Shown here: in pieces, positions 45,290-57,627 of the stretch
Position numbering within the stretch: position 1 is the stretch's first letter
Layout: each line of letters opens with the position of its first letter
Assembly (NCBI GenBank): GCA_963682055.1
Contig: OY821750.1
Location: 13,022,501 to 13,086,500 of the forward strand
DNA: 64,000 nt
Direction of reading: 5' to 3'
DNA from: Primula veris
Taxonomy: Eukaryota > Streptophyta > Magnoliopsida > Ericales > Primulaceae
Made by a program: the position numbers and the translations under genes
Notes under the pieces: generated by a model
Seen by the model: only the letters and a program-made list of their open reading frames with translations
Told to the model about the DNA's origin: nothing
The model's database searches: none

Positions 45290-45690
45290 ATGCCACCTCA
45301 CAGAGTAAAAAAGCTTTTATAATATCAACTGCTAGCGCCATTTTCGGGTGAGAGCTAGGTTTGTGATAGTCCTTGAGCACTTCTTGAGCCAAGAAAATAT
45401 TCCCAATAATAAGTATGCTAAGAACAAAAGCTCATTGATTCTCCTCTATCAAGCCACCTAAAATTTATTTAACTCTATTAGTTAACAATTTAGAGATAAA
45501 TTTATAGACTACATTGCAGCTTGATATAGGCCTAAAGTCCTTAACAGAACTAGGGGAGGTGGATTTTGGTAATAGTGCCATCAAAGTAGAATTGAGTTGG
45601 CTTAAAAGCACCCAACTAATAGAAAATTCTTCAATAGCAAGAATAACATAGTCACAAATACTTTTATCAGACACATCTGCATAGACAAGT
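45290..45690 (-). pseudogene. LINE reverse transcriptase fragment
   Basis: Minus strand reads SICDYVILAIEEF, LLSQLNSTLMALLPKS, SVKDFRPISSCNVVYKFISKLL, then after stops AFVLSILIIGNIFLAQEVLKDY and ALAVDIIKAF. This is the conserved N-terminal half of plant L1-type LINE reverse transcriptase. The frame has several stops and ends where the catalytic FADD region would follow. The upstream endonuclease part lies at 50473-51360, on the other side of a copia insertion. Confidence -1.
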
Positions 45691-45774
45691 TAAATCTTAA
45701 TGAGTCTTGCTTATCCGCAAAAAAAATAAACAAAAAAAAATAAACAAAAAAACAAAAAACAAAAAAAATTTAAA
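45691..45774 (+). other. A-rich leader before the copia gag
   Basis: Runs of A separated by single T, C or TAAAC (45718-45768) lead directly into the gag ATG at 45775. No LTR or convincing primer site is present, so the 5' LTR of the following element is missing. Confidence -1.
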
Positions 45775-48700
45775 ATGACTGGAACCCCTCCTGTACTCGG
45801 AGACTCTACAACTGCAATCCTCGAAGACCTAACCTCCCGAATGACTCAAGCCTTTGCCCAGAACCAGACTCAAACTCACGTACCAAACTATGATTCTTCC
45901 GCTATGCAGATTGGCATTAAGTTGGATGGAACCAACTATGCTTTATGGTCCCAAATTGTTGAGATGCACATCTCAGCAAAAGACAAGTTGGGATATATCA
46001 ATGGTGACTTGCAACAACCTCAAACAACAGATCCAACTTTCAGAAAGTGGCGTACAGAAAATGCAGTTGTCAAGGGATGGTTGATTAATTCAATGGACCC
46101 GGCTCTTATAAGCAATTTTATTCGCTTTCCAACTGCAAAAATGGTATGGGATTCGATTGCTGTAACTTACTTTGACGGAACTGACACCTCATAAGTGTAT
46201 GATTTAAAAAGGCGTGTGACTAGAATGAGACAAGACGGAGGGCCTATCGAAAAGTACTATAATGACCTGCAAGGCTTATGGAGAGAAATTGATTTTCATC
46301 GTCCTAACCCGATGGAGTGTCCCTCGGATATTCAAAAGTACAATTCGGCTGTACAAGAAGACAGAGTTTATATTTTTCTCGATGGGTTGGATGATCGCCT
46401 AGATAAAGTTCGGGCTGATGTGTTACAAATTCGACCATTTCCTACTGTTGAACATGCTTATGCTCATGTTAGAAGGGAGGATGTAAGACAAGCGGTTATG
46501 ATGGAGGGAACAGAACAAGTACGTGGTGCTGCTATGGTTTCAAAAGGAGTTAAATTCGGAACTCAACAATCACCGGTGCTTCAGATTACTAAAACTGAAT
46601 TTAGCCCTTTCGGAGGTGGGAAAACGAATAGATACTTGAAGACGAAGATGCAATCTGATCAAAGTTGCACTCATTATGGGAGCATAAAACATACTCGTGA
46701 AACTTGCTTTAATTGAATGGGTATCCTGATTGGTGGAAAGAGCTCAAGGCAAAGAAACAACATGAAGCTAATAGCGAGGCTGGACGAGCTTCTTTGGTAA
46801 CTGCAGAACCTCACCTATCTTTTGTTACACAAGTAGAAACTTCAAGTGATTCATCGCCTCTCATGGATCAAGGTAAGTATGGTTTGGCCTTACTTAGTTC
46901 TCGCCAGGATAATTATAATGGATGGACTATTGATTCGGGGGCAACTGACCACATGACTTCCAACTCGGACGAATTCATCCGGTTGTCCCACCCAAGAAGA
47001 AGTAATGTTGCTAATGCGAATGGGGTCATATACCCTGTTAAAGGGGCTGGAACTGTTGCTCTCTCGCCCTCTTTCTCTTTGTCTAATACCTTACTAGTTC
47101 CATCGCTTTCAAATAAATTGATGTCTGTAGGACAAGTCACTGAAGAACTAAATTGTGTAGTGTTAATGTATCCCACTTTTTGCCTTTTTCAGAATATTCA
47201 CAAAGGAGATCAGTGGGCATGGTACTAAGAGAGGGAGGTTATACTACATGGATGATTTTAGTCCGGTTCAAGCAAGTAACATGCAGTCCTCACCTAGTGT
47301 CAAAGAGAGTGAAATAATTTTTTGGCATCGGCGTTTGGGCCATCCATCATTTAGTTATATGAAGTACTTATTTCCAAGTTTATTTTAGAGTTCACATTAT
47401 TCAGATTTTAAATGTGAAACATGCATTTTAGCTAAATGTCATCGTGTACCTTTTCCTATAAGTTTGAATAAAAGTGATGTTCCTTTTGCATTAATTCATT
47501 CCGATGTTTGGGGACCGTCTCCTATAACTACTGTTTCTGGAATTCGCTGGTTTGTGACTTTTGTTGATGATTGTACAAGAATGACTTGGCTATATTTAAT
47601 GAAACATAAAAGTGAGGTGTTTGACGTGTTTCATAATTTCCATGCTTTGATTCAGACTCAGTTTTCAGCTAAAGTTCGAATTCTTCGATCTGATAATGGT
47701 CGAGAATATATCAATCAACATTTTCAAGCTTATTTTCAAAAACATGGCATTCTTCATGAAACATCGTGTACTCAAACGCCACAACAAAATGGAGTAGCCG
47801 AACGCAAAAATTGACATATCTTGGAGAATGCACGAGCACTATTGATCGGAGCACATGTGCCTAGTAGGTATTGGGATAATGCTGTGGTCACGGCAATATA
47901 TCTATTGAATCGTATGCCTTCAAAAGTGCTGAATTTCAAGACTCCATTGTAGGTCCTTTCGAGCCACGTTTCCTTACCATCAGTTTTGTTAATTCGTCCT
48001 CGAGTATTTGGGTGCGTTGCTTTTGTTTACCTTCATAAAAATCAGCGTACGAAGCTTGACCCTTGCGCGGTTCGTTGTATATTTTTGGGGTATGTCACAC
48101 TGAAGAAAGGATATCGATGTTATGATCCCATTAACAAGCGGACGTATGTAACCATGGATGTTACCTTTGTGGAGTCTGAATATTTTTTCTCGTCTCCATC
48201 ATCTCATTCTTCTCTTCAGGGGGAGATACAAAATGAAGAGCAGAATTGGTGGGATTGCATTGTCTACGACGACTCTCAATTTAGCGGAACCAGACAACTT
48301 GATAACTAAGTTAGTGAAATATCTTCAAACAACAAAGCTGTACTATTTGGGAGCCAACTTAGTGATGAAGTGGTAGTTAATAAAGAAAATGACATTACAA
48401 AGGAATTTGAACTTGGATCAGATTTTGAAAATGTAGTAACTCCCCACTCTTCGCTGCCCAACGACCGGACTCCAGAGAATATTCATGAGGTAAATTCTTC
48501 AATTATACCACATGCTCTAAATGATTTGAATACTCCTGCTAGTTATAACTTACCTTTCAAGCATAATCGCGGAAAGCCTCCAAATCGATATTCACCAGAA
48601 TTTGAGAAAAAAGGATCAAAATATCCAATTGCAAACAATGCATCAACTCACAGATTACCTCAACCTCTTAAAGCTTTTGTAAACACCTTATCTTCCGTTC

Positions 48701-50239
48701 ATGTTCGAATGGAGTACATGAAGCCTTGACAAATGAGAAATGGGCTCAGGTAATTAATGAAGAAATGGATGTGCTGTAGAAAAATAAGACATGGAAGCTT
48801 GTTCCATTACCGGAAGGAAAAAAGACAGTTGGATGCAAATGGGTCTTCTCTATTAAACATAAAGCGGATGGGTCCATAGAAAGACATAAGGCGAGACTTG
48901 TAGCAAAGGGTTATACGCAAAAATTCGGTATTGATTATCAAGAAACTTTCTCCCCAGTGGCGAAACTAATACTGTTAGAGTTTTACTGTCTCTTGCTGCA
49001 AATTTAGATTGGCCGTTGCACCAGTTTGATGTGAAAAACGCTTTCCTTCACGGTGACCTCGAAGAGGAAATTTATATGGATATCCCACCAGGATACACCA
49101 CTACATCAAGGCAAGGATTTGTATGTAAACTGCAACGTTCCTTATATGGTTTGAAATAATCACCACGGGCTTGGTTTGGACGATTTAGCTTGGCTATGAA
49201 AAGGTACGGTTTCTACCAGAGCAATGCAGATCATACTTTATTCTTGTAACGGAAAGGAGAAAAAGTAACTGCGTTAATAATCTATGCTGATGACATGATT
49301 ATAACAGGGGATGATGTGGAAGAAATTGCCAGTCTTCGAAAAAGATTGTCAACTGAATTTGAAATAAAAAATCTTGGTGGACTCAAGTATTTTTTAGGGA
49401 TCGAAGTAACCAGATCAAAAAAAGGTATATTTCTTTCTCAAAGGAAGTATGTCCTAGATTTGTTATCTGAAGTGGGCTTGCTAGACAGTAAGCCAGCTGA
49501 GACTCCGATGGTTCAAAATCATGGGTTAGGAGAGTACCCAGATCAAGTGCCTACTAATAAGGAAAGATATCAAAGATTGGTGGGTAAATTGATTTACTTA
49601 TCTGATACCCGTCCAGACATCGCTTACGCAGTTAGTATAGTTAGCCAATTTATGCACTCACCGAGCGAAGATCATATGAATGGGGTAATTAGAATTCTTC
49701 ATTACTTGAAGTCCGCATCAGGTAAAGGGATTATATTCTCTAAGAATAATCATCTAAATATTGATGGGTATACAGATGCGGATTGGGCGGGGAGTATCTG
49801 TGATAGAAAGTCTACCTCGGGCTACTTTACCTTTGTAGGAGGAAACCTTGTCACGTGGAGGAGCAAGAAACAAAAGGTAGTGGCATTATCTAGCGCTGAA
49901 GCCGAGTTTAGAGGAATGGCCAAAGAACTTTGCGAACTTCTTTGGCTTAAGAGACTACTAACATAGATAGGTTTTGCTCCTAACTCGGAAATGAACCTAT
50001 TCTGTGACAATAAGGCAGCCATTGATATTTCTCATAATCCGGTACAACATGATCGCACCAAACACGTTGAGGTAGATCGACACTTCATCAAAGAGAAACT
50101 TGATGGTAAAATAGTTTGTTTCCCGTTTGTTAAATCAGAGGATCAGCTGGCAGATATATTAACGAAAGCTGTCTCTAGCAAAATCTTCTATAACTCACTT
50201 GACAAGTTGGGCATGACTAATATCTACGCACCAACTTGA
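45775..50239 (+). pseudogene. Decayed Ty1-copia gag-pol (Ale/Retrofit-like)
   Basis: All domains of a copia polyprotein in order but with many stops and frame changes. Gag 45775-46716 (KLDGTNYALWSQ, LWREIDFHRPNP, EDRVYIFLDGLDDRL), with a stop at 46192-46194 where Gln is expected and a 1-bp loss near 46708. Protease DSGATDHM (46930-46955). Integrase 47320-48000 (FWHRRLGHPS, ALIHSDVWGP, RSDNGREYIN, TPQQNGVAERKN, then a stop). Reverse transcriptase 48780-49500 ([36 protein letters not shown]) with several stops. RNase H to 50239 (DADWAG, LSSAEAEFRG, DNKAAIDIS). It cannot encode a working polyprotein. The style of gag suggests the Ale lineage; confidence in lineage is moderate. Confidence -1.
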
Positions 50240-50249
50240 GGGGGAGTAT

Positions 50250-50472
50250 TGGCGTGAGCTGTCAATTAAGACTATATTGGAGCAACTCAGAGATTTAGTT
50301 TATGTTCTTTCTATCATATAATATCCCTCTTTTTAAGGGTTGAACTTAATCTTGGTTAAAAGATTGTATTTCCTAGAATAGCTTGTGTAGAAGGTTCATT
50401 GTACTCCTATATATACTTGTATGTTCTGCCAATATAAAGACCAATAAAGAAAAACCTTAGATACTTTTATCA
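50250..50472 (+). repeat. Copia 3' LTR (about 210-223 bp)
   Basis: Preceded by the polypurine tract GAGGGGGAGTAT. Starts TGGCGTGAGC and includes TATATATACTTG and a polyadenylation-like AATAAAG. It ends either at 50460 or, with a CA terminus, at 50472. The last 12 bases, ATACTTTTATCA (50461-50472), also occur at 45658-45669. Confidence -1.
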
Positions 50473-51360
50473 ATAGCTCTTAATTTCATCCCTTGTGAAA
50501 CGTTTCTTAAAAAACTCTCAATTAATAGTAGAAATAGCAGAAGAAATAAACTTGGCGAGAAGCTATTCGCCAGGATAATTACCATCATCAGCAGAACCAA
50601 GCAAATTAACTCTTATAAAAAGTGAGAAATTCATTATTAATAGCATCAAGGGAGTTTAGCTTAACACCACTATCATTAGTTATCTTATCAATTTTATTTA
50701 CAGTCCTCCGATCTGTGCTACACACTTATGAAAATAACTAGTATTTTCATCACCAACTAGTATTTTCATCACCTTGTTGCAGCCACATTATCCTACTTTT
50801 TTTTAAAAGAGAACTTGCTTCTTGAGACAGAGTAATCAAATAATAAACTTTGCATACTTTAATATTATCAAGGATGCTTTGAGACACAACCCCATCTACT
50901 AATTTTTGTTATAAATCATTAACAGCAATTGTAGAATCAATAACTTTTTGAGAAACATTTCTAACCAAACTCTTAGAAAACTCTTCAAGCTAAGTTTAAC
51001 CTTCTCCAGTTTTTGAGCACAAACAGAATATAGCATACCAATCGACTTCTTTCATCCAAGCATTCTCAATAATATTAAAAAGACCATGAGCTTTTGCTAG
51101 TTATAGTATCTAGGAGTAGAACTAGCAACCCCTAGTTTAACAATAATTCATCAAGCTTAGAGTTAATGAGACAATCGTTAAGTTCATCACAATAAGAGGG
51201 CCAAGCACTGCTTCCCCCCTTCTTTTTCAGAAGGAAATCTCACAGTTTGAAATCCCCTATTATAAGCCAAGGAAAATTAATATTATTAGCCAAGAGACAT
51301 AACTTGTTCCAATTAAGTCTTCTAGTATGTGGAAAATTAGAAGGATATATCTCAGCATGA
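50473..51360 (-). pseudogene. LINE endonuclease region fragment
   Basis: Minus strand reads RRLNWNKLCLLAN, then FPWLIIGDFK, the conserved endonuclease segment of plant LINEs (usually IGDFN). After further decayed sequence come NNEFLTFYK and LLGSADDGNYPGE, typical of the linker ahead of reverse transcriptase. Multiple stops. It is the 5' half of the LINE whose RT half lies at 45290-45690. Confidence -1.
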
Positions 51361-51786
51361 CATTAGAGAAATGCAAAGATATGAAGCATATGTGATTGTT
51401 AAGATCATATCAATCACTAAAGATACAAGCTAGATCGCCTCCACCACCTATATAAGGGGCTCACAATCCAAGAAGGAGATCATCTGAACCTATACGAACT
51501 CATATATACACTTAATTATCGGGTATGATTAACCCTACTTATATTTAATACACATTCATATCTATTATCTAAACCCTAGAGGTTTAACCTTATCACTGCT
51601 CCGTTAGGTGGAGGAGGTTAAACGGTGGTCAAACCACCAAGTCCCTCTTGATCTTAGCTATTTATAATGCGGATATCACAAAGAGCTAGCAAGAAGTCCG
51701 GGCCAAGCCCTAGAAAGGAGCTTTCTCATTGGCTCACAGCCTACGAGTGAAGTTCACGTATTGGGACTAATTTTTAAGGTCCATCA
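51361..51786 (+). repeat. Gypsy 5' LTR remnant
   Basis: Contains a TATA-like CCTATATAAGGGG (51446-51458) and ends TCCATCA, followed by AATTGTGCCGTCAGTGG, which resembles the TTGGCGCCGTCTGTGGG primer-site region of many plant gypsy elements. The left limit is uncertain and probably truncated. Confidence -1.
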
Positions 51787-53030
51787 AATTGTGCCGTCAG
51801 TGGAGAAGATCCACAGTTAAAACTTTGGATTCGCTCTACTAAGAAGTTAAGTATGACTAATTCAAAGAAAGATAATCATCAACTTACTAATCTTTCATCA
51901 GATGACCGAAAAGACACCAAGTCAAACAGATAAGAACCACCCCGAAGAGCGCGTCACTCCCATCACATGGACGAAGGCTCCTAATGCGAAAACCACCCCT
52001 TATGTATTTTCCGCCCCTCCCGAGGGCTTGATCGCCTCTTCTTCAAATACCAAGTCCCTCGGGAATACCGAGCACGAGGACTATGAAGAGCTCAAAGCGA
52101 CAGCGTGCTAGAGAGCAATCGACTATGCGGAGGCCTCCTCACAAAGTCGTAGTACTCCTACAAGAACCAAACGCAAGAGGAAGTCCGCGTTCCTCCCCAG
52201 ACACACTTCCGAGTAGTCATAGTTGAATTGTCCGAAGACCGAGACTGGCTCGCTAAAGTGTTTCCCACCACTCTCGGGGAAGACGGTACGGATTTGTCAG
52301 AACCTTGCCGAACGGATACATCCGGTGTTGGGATGACCTAATGAGGGCCTTCCTCGATCGGTTCGAGCTAAGCATAAGGAAAAATCTGTAGGATGACTAG
52401 CTCCTTTTCATCCGTATGGAAAAAGGAGAATCCATGAGCTTCTACTCAGAGCAATTCCGGGATCTATGTCACAAAATCGAGAGATGCCCTACAGATATAG
52501 CAATCTTAGCCTTAAGACAAGGTATTCACTTGGAGCACCCCACCAGGCTGGGTATCGCCGCCACTCGTCTGAGAACCTTGACGGAGGTGGAATGTATGGC
52601 TGAAGAGCAAGAAAACTGAGAAGAGAAGATGGATGTCTAGGCGTTTGAGAGAAAATCCATGGCACCCGCCAAGAGGTCGTAAGCATCGAGATCATACTCA
52701 AGAGATAGAGACAATCGAAAGATAAATCAAGTCTCCAAGGAGCCCCGCTCTGGAGCAAGAGAAGACAGACCCAAACCCCTGTTATTCGAGCTGGGAAGGG
52801 AGGTCTGGGTACTATTGAAGGATATCAAGAATAAAGAGTGGCTCGAAGGGCCAACAGTTGTAAGAAGTATGGCCCTTCCCGGAGAAACTAGGTATTGCAC
52901 CTTCCATAGGGAAAAATGCCATATGACGGGACATGGTAAGAGCTACTTCAACAGACTCAAAGAATGGGCCAAGAAAGGGTACCTAGCCAGATATCGAACA
53001 TTAGTGACGAGCATGATATACTATTGTTTT
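51787..53030 (+). pseudogene. Gypsy gag remnant
   Basis: Leader with the primer site, then reading fragments from ATG at 51902. The gag core is ESMSFYSEQFRDLCHKIERC, then LALRQGIHLEHP (52416-52619). Further on comes CTFHREKCHMTGHGKSYFN / LKEWAKKGYL (about 52890-52985), which fits the CxxHxxxGH-type region at the end of gag in Tat/Athila-type elements. Several stops; no pol follows. Lineage uncertain. Confidence -1.
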
Positions 53031-53235
53031 AATCACTTGTATCACCCACTTTGCTCAGGGTATCTTCTTGATTGTTACTTGAAATTTTGAATTGTGTTGA
53101 CATTCATTCATTACATTATGTAGTTAACTCTTGAATGATTTAACGTCCAAAATACACTAATACCGGTCCACATTACTATATTTATGTGTACCTTAAAATA
53201 GTAAACATGAATTACCAAGTAGGTGCAAATGTGAG

Positions 53236-54384
53236 TGGAATTCCTATCCGTTGTTCTAGTTGATGTTATGTAATTTGGTTGCAACTACAGTTGTAGCCAC
53301 AGTTGCAACTTAAATATACTGATGGACTGAACAGAATATTAAACGTACTTGAAAGTAATTCACACGCACGTTTAGCAGTGGAGTTCACCCAATTCTTGGG
53401 CAACGTCTCGGGGAACTCACTCAAATTAGTGATATTATAAAAGCCTACAATACAAGATTTAAGTATTAATGAAAAATTCTCAGAATTCATCCAGGTCTTT
53501 CTGCCTATTTCTATATTGCTTATACTATATAACTATCACTCAAAATATCAATGGAATCCCACCATTGTTTTTCCTTTTAAGTTCTCGCATGTATTCTCTC
53601 AAGCTTGAGTTATTTATAGTTTTGAACAGATACCTTTTTACAAGCAATACTAACTTTCTATTTATAATGACAAAAATACAATTTTTTAAAATATTCATAA
53701 ATATTTATTCTTCTATCTTCATTCATCAAGATTTTCTTGATTGAATATTTGTAGATTTGATTGATCTCAAACTTCCTTTTATGCACAAAATCCGTGCTGC
53801 AATATTTCAATCTTCTAGTAGTCAACACGAAATAGTAACTGTTTGAATATAAGAGTTATTGTTTCCTTTAAAATAAACCTATAAAATAATATCTATTGAA
53901 TATAAAATCTATTTCATATAAGACCAAATAACTCCATATATATTTCCAATATATTTGAATCATAAAATATCTAATGAACATAGATTGAAAGCGTGACAAA
54001 AAGATTTACATAGAATTAGGAGATTTAGTAATTAGGACAATAAAAGTAACAAGATAATATCTTTTAGAGACTATCTTTTGAAAAACTAAACTCCTTATTT
54101 TTTTTTTTTAACTTTCATTCTTTATCACCTGAATATCCTCACCATATATAAATAAAATCCCTGTAAATATATGATGCATACTTTAATTAAAATAAGTTAA
54201 CTGAAAGAACAAGTAATGAAGTAAGACAGAATCCTGCGTATCAGCAGGTTGTAACTATGCTAGCAACTGATATTGCAACTTCACTTGTAAACATAAAACT
54301 GTCTTAACAATTAATAACTTAGATTTCTTTGCTCAAACTAATTGACAACAAAGAGTTCACTAAGTCACAAATATGGATCAAACA
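53236..54384 (-). mobile_element. Solo LTR of a diverged SIRE-type family (1149 bp)
   Basis: Similar along most of its length to LTR1-3: TGGAATTCCTATCCG at the left end, TTCACACGCACG, GGAGTTCACC, CGTCTCGGGG, and a TTTCTGCCTAT run. It ends ATCAAACA. Flanked by perfect 5-bp duplications GTGAG (53231-53235 and 54385-54389), so it is an insertion that recombined to a solo LTR. It keeps GTTGCAAC-type words near both ends (53277-53311 and 54248-54290). Confidence -1.
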
Positions 54385-54449
54385 GTGAGATTTGTAGAAC
54401 ATGTAGCTAGTAGATCCAAAATATATTTTAGCCTTGCTAAATAAAGGAG

Positions 54450-54804
54450 AAAAAATACGTTTAGTGTACTGTACTATCGGTATTTAATGATTTAGGTACC
54501 GAACTACCAATTTTATTAACTGAGGTGCCAACCTACAAAATTTGTCATTATTGAAGACTTACAAACAAAATGATGAAATTGCACTCACATTCTCTTCCCT
54601 ATCACATGGTGAGTGCAATTCGATCAACATACGTCAAAAATAGATCCTCAAATGTGAGATATAGTGACCGTAATCTCATCGATTTATGCTGTTAGTCTCT
54701 TAATTGTACGAAATTTTGTACTTCGCTAACTCAATTGTTAAAATTGGTAGTTCACTAGCTAAATCATTAACCAGTGATAGTACAGTACACTAAACGTATT
54801 TTTT
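54450..54804. mobile_element. MITE with about 75-bp terminal inverted repeats, 355 bp
   Basis: Starts AAAAAATACGTTTAGTGTAC and ends with its inverse. The arms share CTGTACTATC, TTAATGATTTAG and GAACTACCAATTTTA. Non-coding. The target duplication was not resolved. Long arms suggest a Mutator-like MITE. Confidence -1.
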
Positions 54805-55589
54805 AGAGTTGTCTGATAGGGAAAAACCGAAGCACTATGTGGTACATGCATAATATCTTGTTTTATTTATTGGTGAAATAACACGAAAGCCCCTCATATT
54901 TGGAATTTTCTAATATCACTCACTAATTGACATCAATGTTGTCAGCATTGTTTGTGTTGGCTGCAAACTTGGAATTTAAGCACCATCAGAGCGTTTGATG
55001 TATATGTGTCGAATAGAATAATGGGACATTCCGTTTCCTACCCTTAATAAAAAAAAAAGTGAAAAGTTCGACATGCTTTATGTTCATAAAGTGTTTTCAC
55101 TTTAGTGTATGTCATATCAAGTAGGTTCCTCAATAGTTAATAGGCCTTGCTAAATAGATCCAATAGGAAGGTTTCAAGAAACTGAATATAAAGTGCATTG
55201 GGTCTCCCCTAAGCATATCACAGAGTGTCTATAAGCTACAGTAGTTCTTTTGCTATATATCACCTACAGAATATCAATCACATAGAATCTAACACCTACA
55301 ATACTTATTTGGTGCTATGTTCTGATTATTGACAAACCTAAATGTATGAAATGATTATTTATAGTGTTTGGGAAGAATTTTTTGTTTCCATTAAAGAGAG
55401 GCCGGCCGCTTAAGATATTAGGTGCCTACTTGGCACACCTTCTTTCCTTTTTTTAATTTATTTCGAATTTTGGGGTAGAAACTATATATTTTCTGTTCGT
55501 TTTATTGTACCAATTTTGTTAATAAAGCTTCTTCTTTCGCCAACATTCTTCGCTAATCCAAGAAATCCATTTATGCTGAGGACTGATAC

Positions 55590-55970
55590 TATTGACCCAT
55601 AGGCAAACCTAGAGTCGGTGAATAGTTTTGACTACTTTTCAAACTTTAACAAGTAGCGGCTTAGGATGGTTTAATTAACATAAAGAATATTAATGAAACA
55701 ATATAATTTATTAATATATATATATAAACAAGGTGTATATGCAGCGGATATAATATATGGAAGTCTATCAACACAAGTGTGTGTGTATATATCAATAGAG
55801 CCACGCTCAGCCAACAGTCAAACAAACAAGTATATAATCATCAATTGTTGATTATGGATGCAGACTAACTATTTCTATCTATCGACAAATAGATCTTGTC
55901 ACCGAGAGTCGATCTATTTGTTTGTTTCAGATAAGTTAGTTCCAAGTCAAACAATATGAACAAGTATATC

Positions 55971-56069
<99 letters not shown>

Positions 56070-57627
56070 CTACTACTATAATATATACTTGAATATAAAA
56101 AGTAAATGTAAGAGATTACTTGACACGTGAGTTTATACAGATTAGGCTCAAGGTGAGATTACGTCCAGTCCCCAAGTCCAAACTCGGATCTTGAGATTTT
56201 TATATTAACCCAAAGCTTTCTCTCATAGCAACCCTTTACACCACTTTCCTTTAGGAGCAGAGTTACGCACGATCTCGCTACCTAAAACTATCATTTTTCC
56301 TTGATGGACAAATCGATGAAAAACTTTGGTTTCAAAGTGAGACTTTGGATCTATGTTCCAAATAAGATTTTCTACCTGTAGTTGTACACAAGTTGAACAA
56401 TTAACAAACTTATAAACAACCTTGTTTAAAACCAATCTATCAATATGATCGATGGTATAAACAGGTTGGATCACACACACTCTTAAACAACAAAAATATT
56501 TACAAATGAATCTCACAAAATGAAAAATCTCTTTTCACAATAATATATGATTTAGGTACTGATATATGAGAGTTGTGGGACTTGGTTGAATGATCGACGT
56601 TGTCAGTGAGTATATAAACTGGTAGGGCTTCATCGTCGATTTTAATGAGGTACCAAGGCTTTTTGTATTTGACATTATGGCAGTGTGGTGTATTTATTCT
56701 GAGGTTAGGAGGTCTATTTATAGTATGGGAGGTGTAGATGTCCATTGTAGAAGATCTTTCATTTGAATTTCAAAAACAGCATAACCCAACCGATTGGATT
56801 ATAAACCAACAGATTGGTTTCTTGAGATTTGGTCTAACGGTCAGCCATTTTGAATCTCGAATATCTCGCATGTTAATGACTCTAATTGGGAATGATATTC
56901 ACCATAATACTCATTTGATGCTGTATTAAGTCCACAACCGATTCGCTCCTAAGTTGGAAACTTTTTGAATATATTTTCGAGTCTTCAAAAGTAGCATCTT
57001 ATCTTTCCATATACACACTACCTAATCGGTTGGACATTATTCTAACCGATTGGAAAGTCTCTGATTTTCCCAATTTCGAATTTAAATTTTCTTTGAAGAT
57101 GCTGAACAATTATATTGATTTCCTATCAATATATATAACGGTCGCCAATGATTTAAATTGTATTTAAACAATTTCAAATCATTTCCTTTAGTTGAAAATC
57201 CACCAATTAAACTCTTTGATCATTTCCCTTGATTCTCTTGATCTCCATTAATCTTAATAACCAATTCCTACTAATTTTCTTTATGCTTGTCATCCTTCAT
57301 TAAGATAAATAAATCATTCCTTGATTTATTTAATTCACATTTCTGTATCATCTAACCCATTGGTTTCTGCTTTAATCGGTTGGATTCTTTAGCTGGTTAA
57401 TTTCCTATTAAGCGATTACATTTTTATTTTTCAACAATATAATACTAAAGTTCAATAGTCGATTTCCCTGATAATCAACTTCTTTATATGAACGACTTGA
57501 ACCCGTAATTGATCTGTATAAACTAGTTGAAAGAATTAGTATAACGATACTTGTTGTATATATAAATTCTCGTTTGTTATCATCAAAACACTTATTCAAT
57601 TAAGTATAATTGAAGATTGGTTCAACA
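55590..57627 (-). mobile_element. Large solo LTR (2038 bp) with 5-bp target duplication
   Basis: Flanked by GATAC (55585-55589 and 57628-57632). In sense it starts TGTTGAACC, with GTTTTGATGATAACAAA soon after. It ends GGTCAATA, where the expected CA appears to have mutated to TA. The right arm of the inverted duplication is uninterrupted at the matching place (GATACGCCGTGAGTG near 60990), giving an empty-site comparison. Contains (TA)45 and several near-palindromic AACCGATTGG words. Confidence -1.
55977..56066. repeat. (TA)45 microsatellite
   Basis: Ninety bases of uninterrupted TA within the 2038-bp solo LTR. Its true length may be uncertain in the assembly. Confidence -1.

Noticed and set aside
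55977..56066. (TA)45 as an origin, centromeric or matrix element
   Set aside because: A plain microsatellite inside a solo LTR; nothing in the sequence supports a special role.
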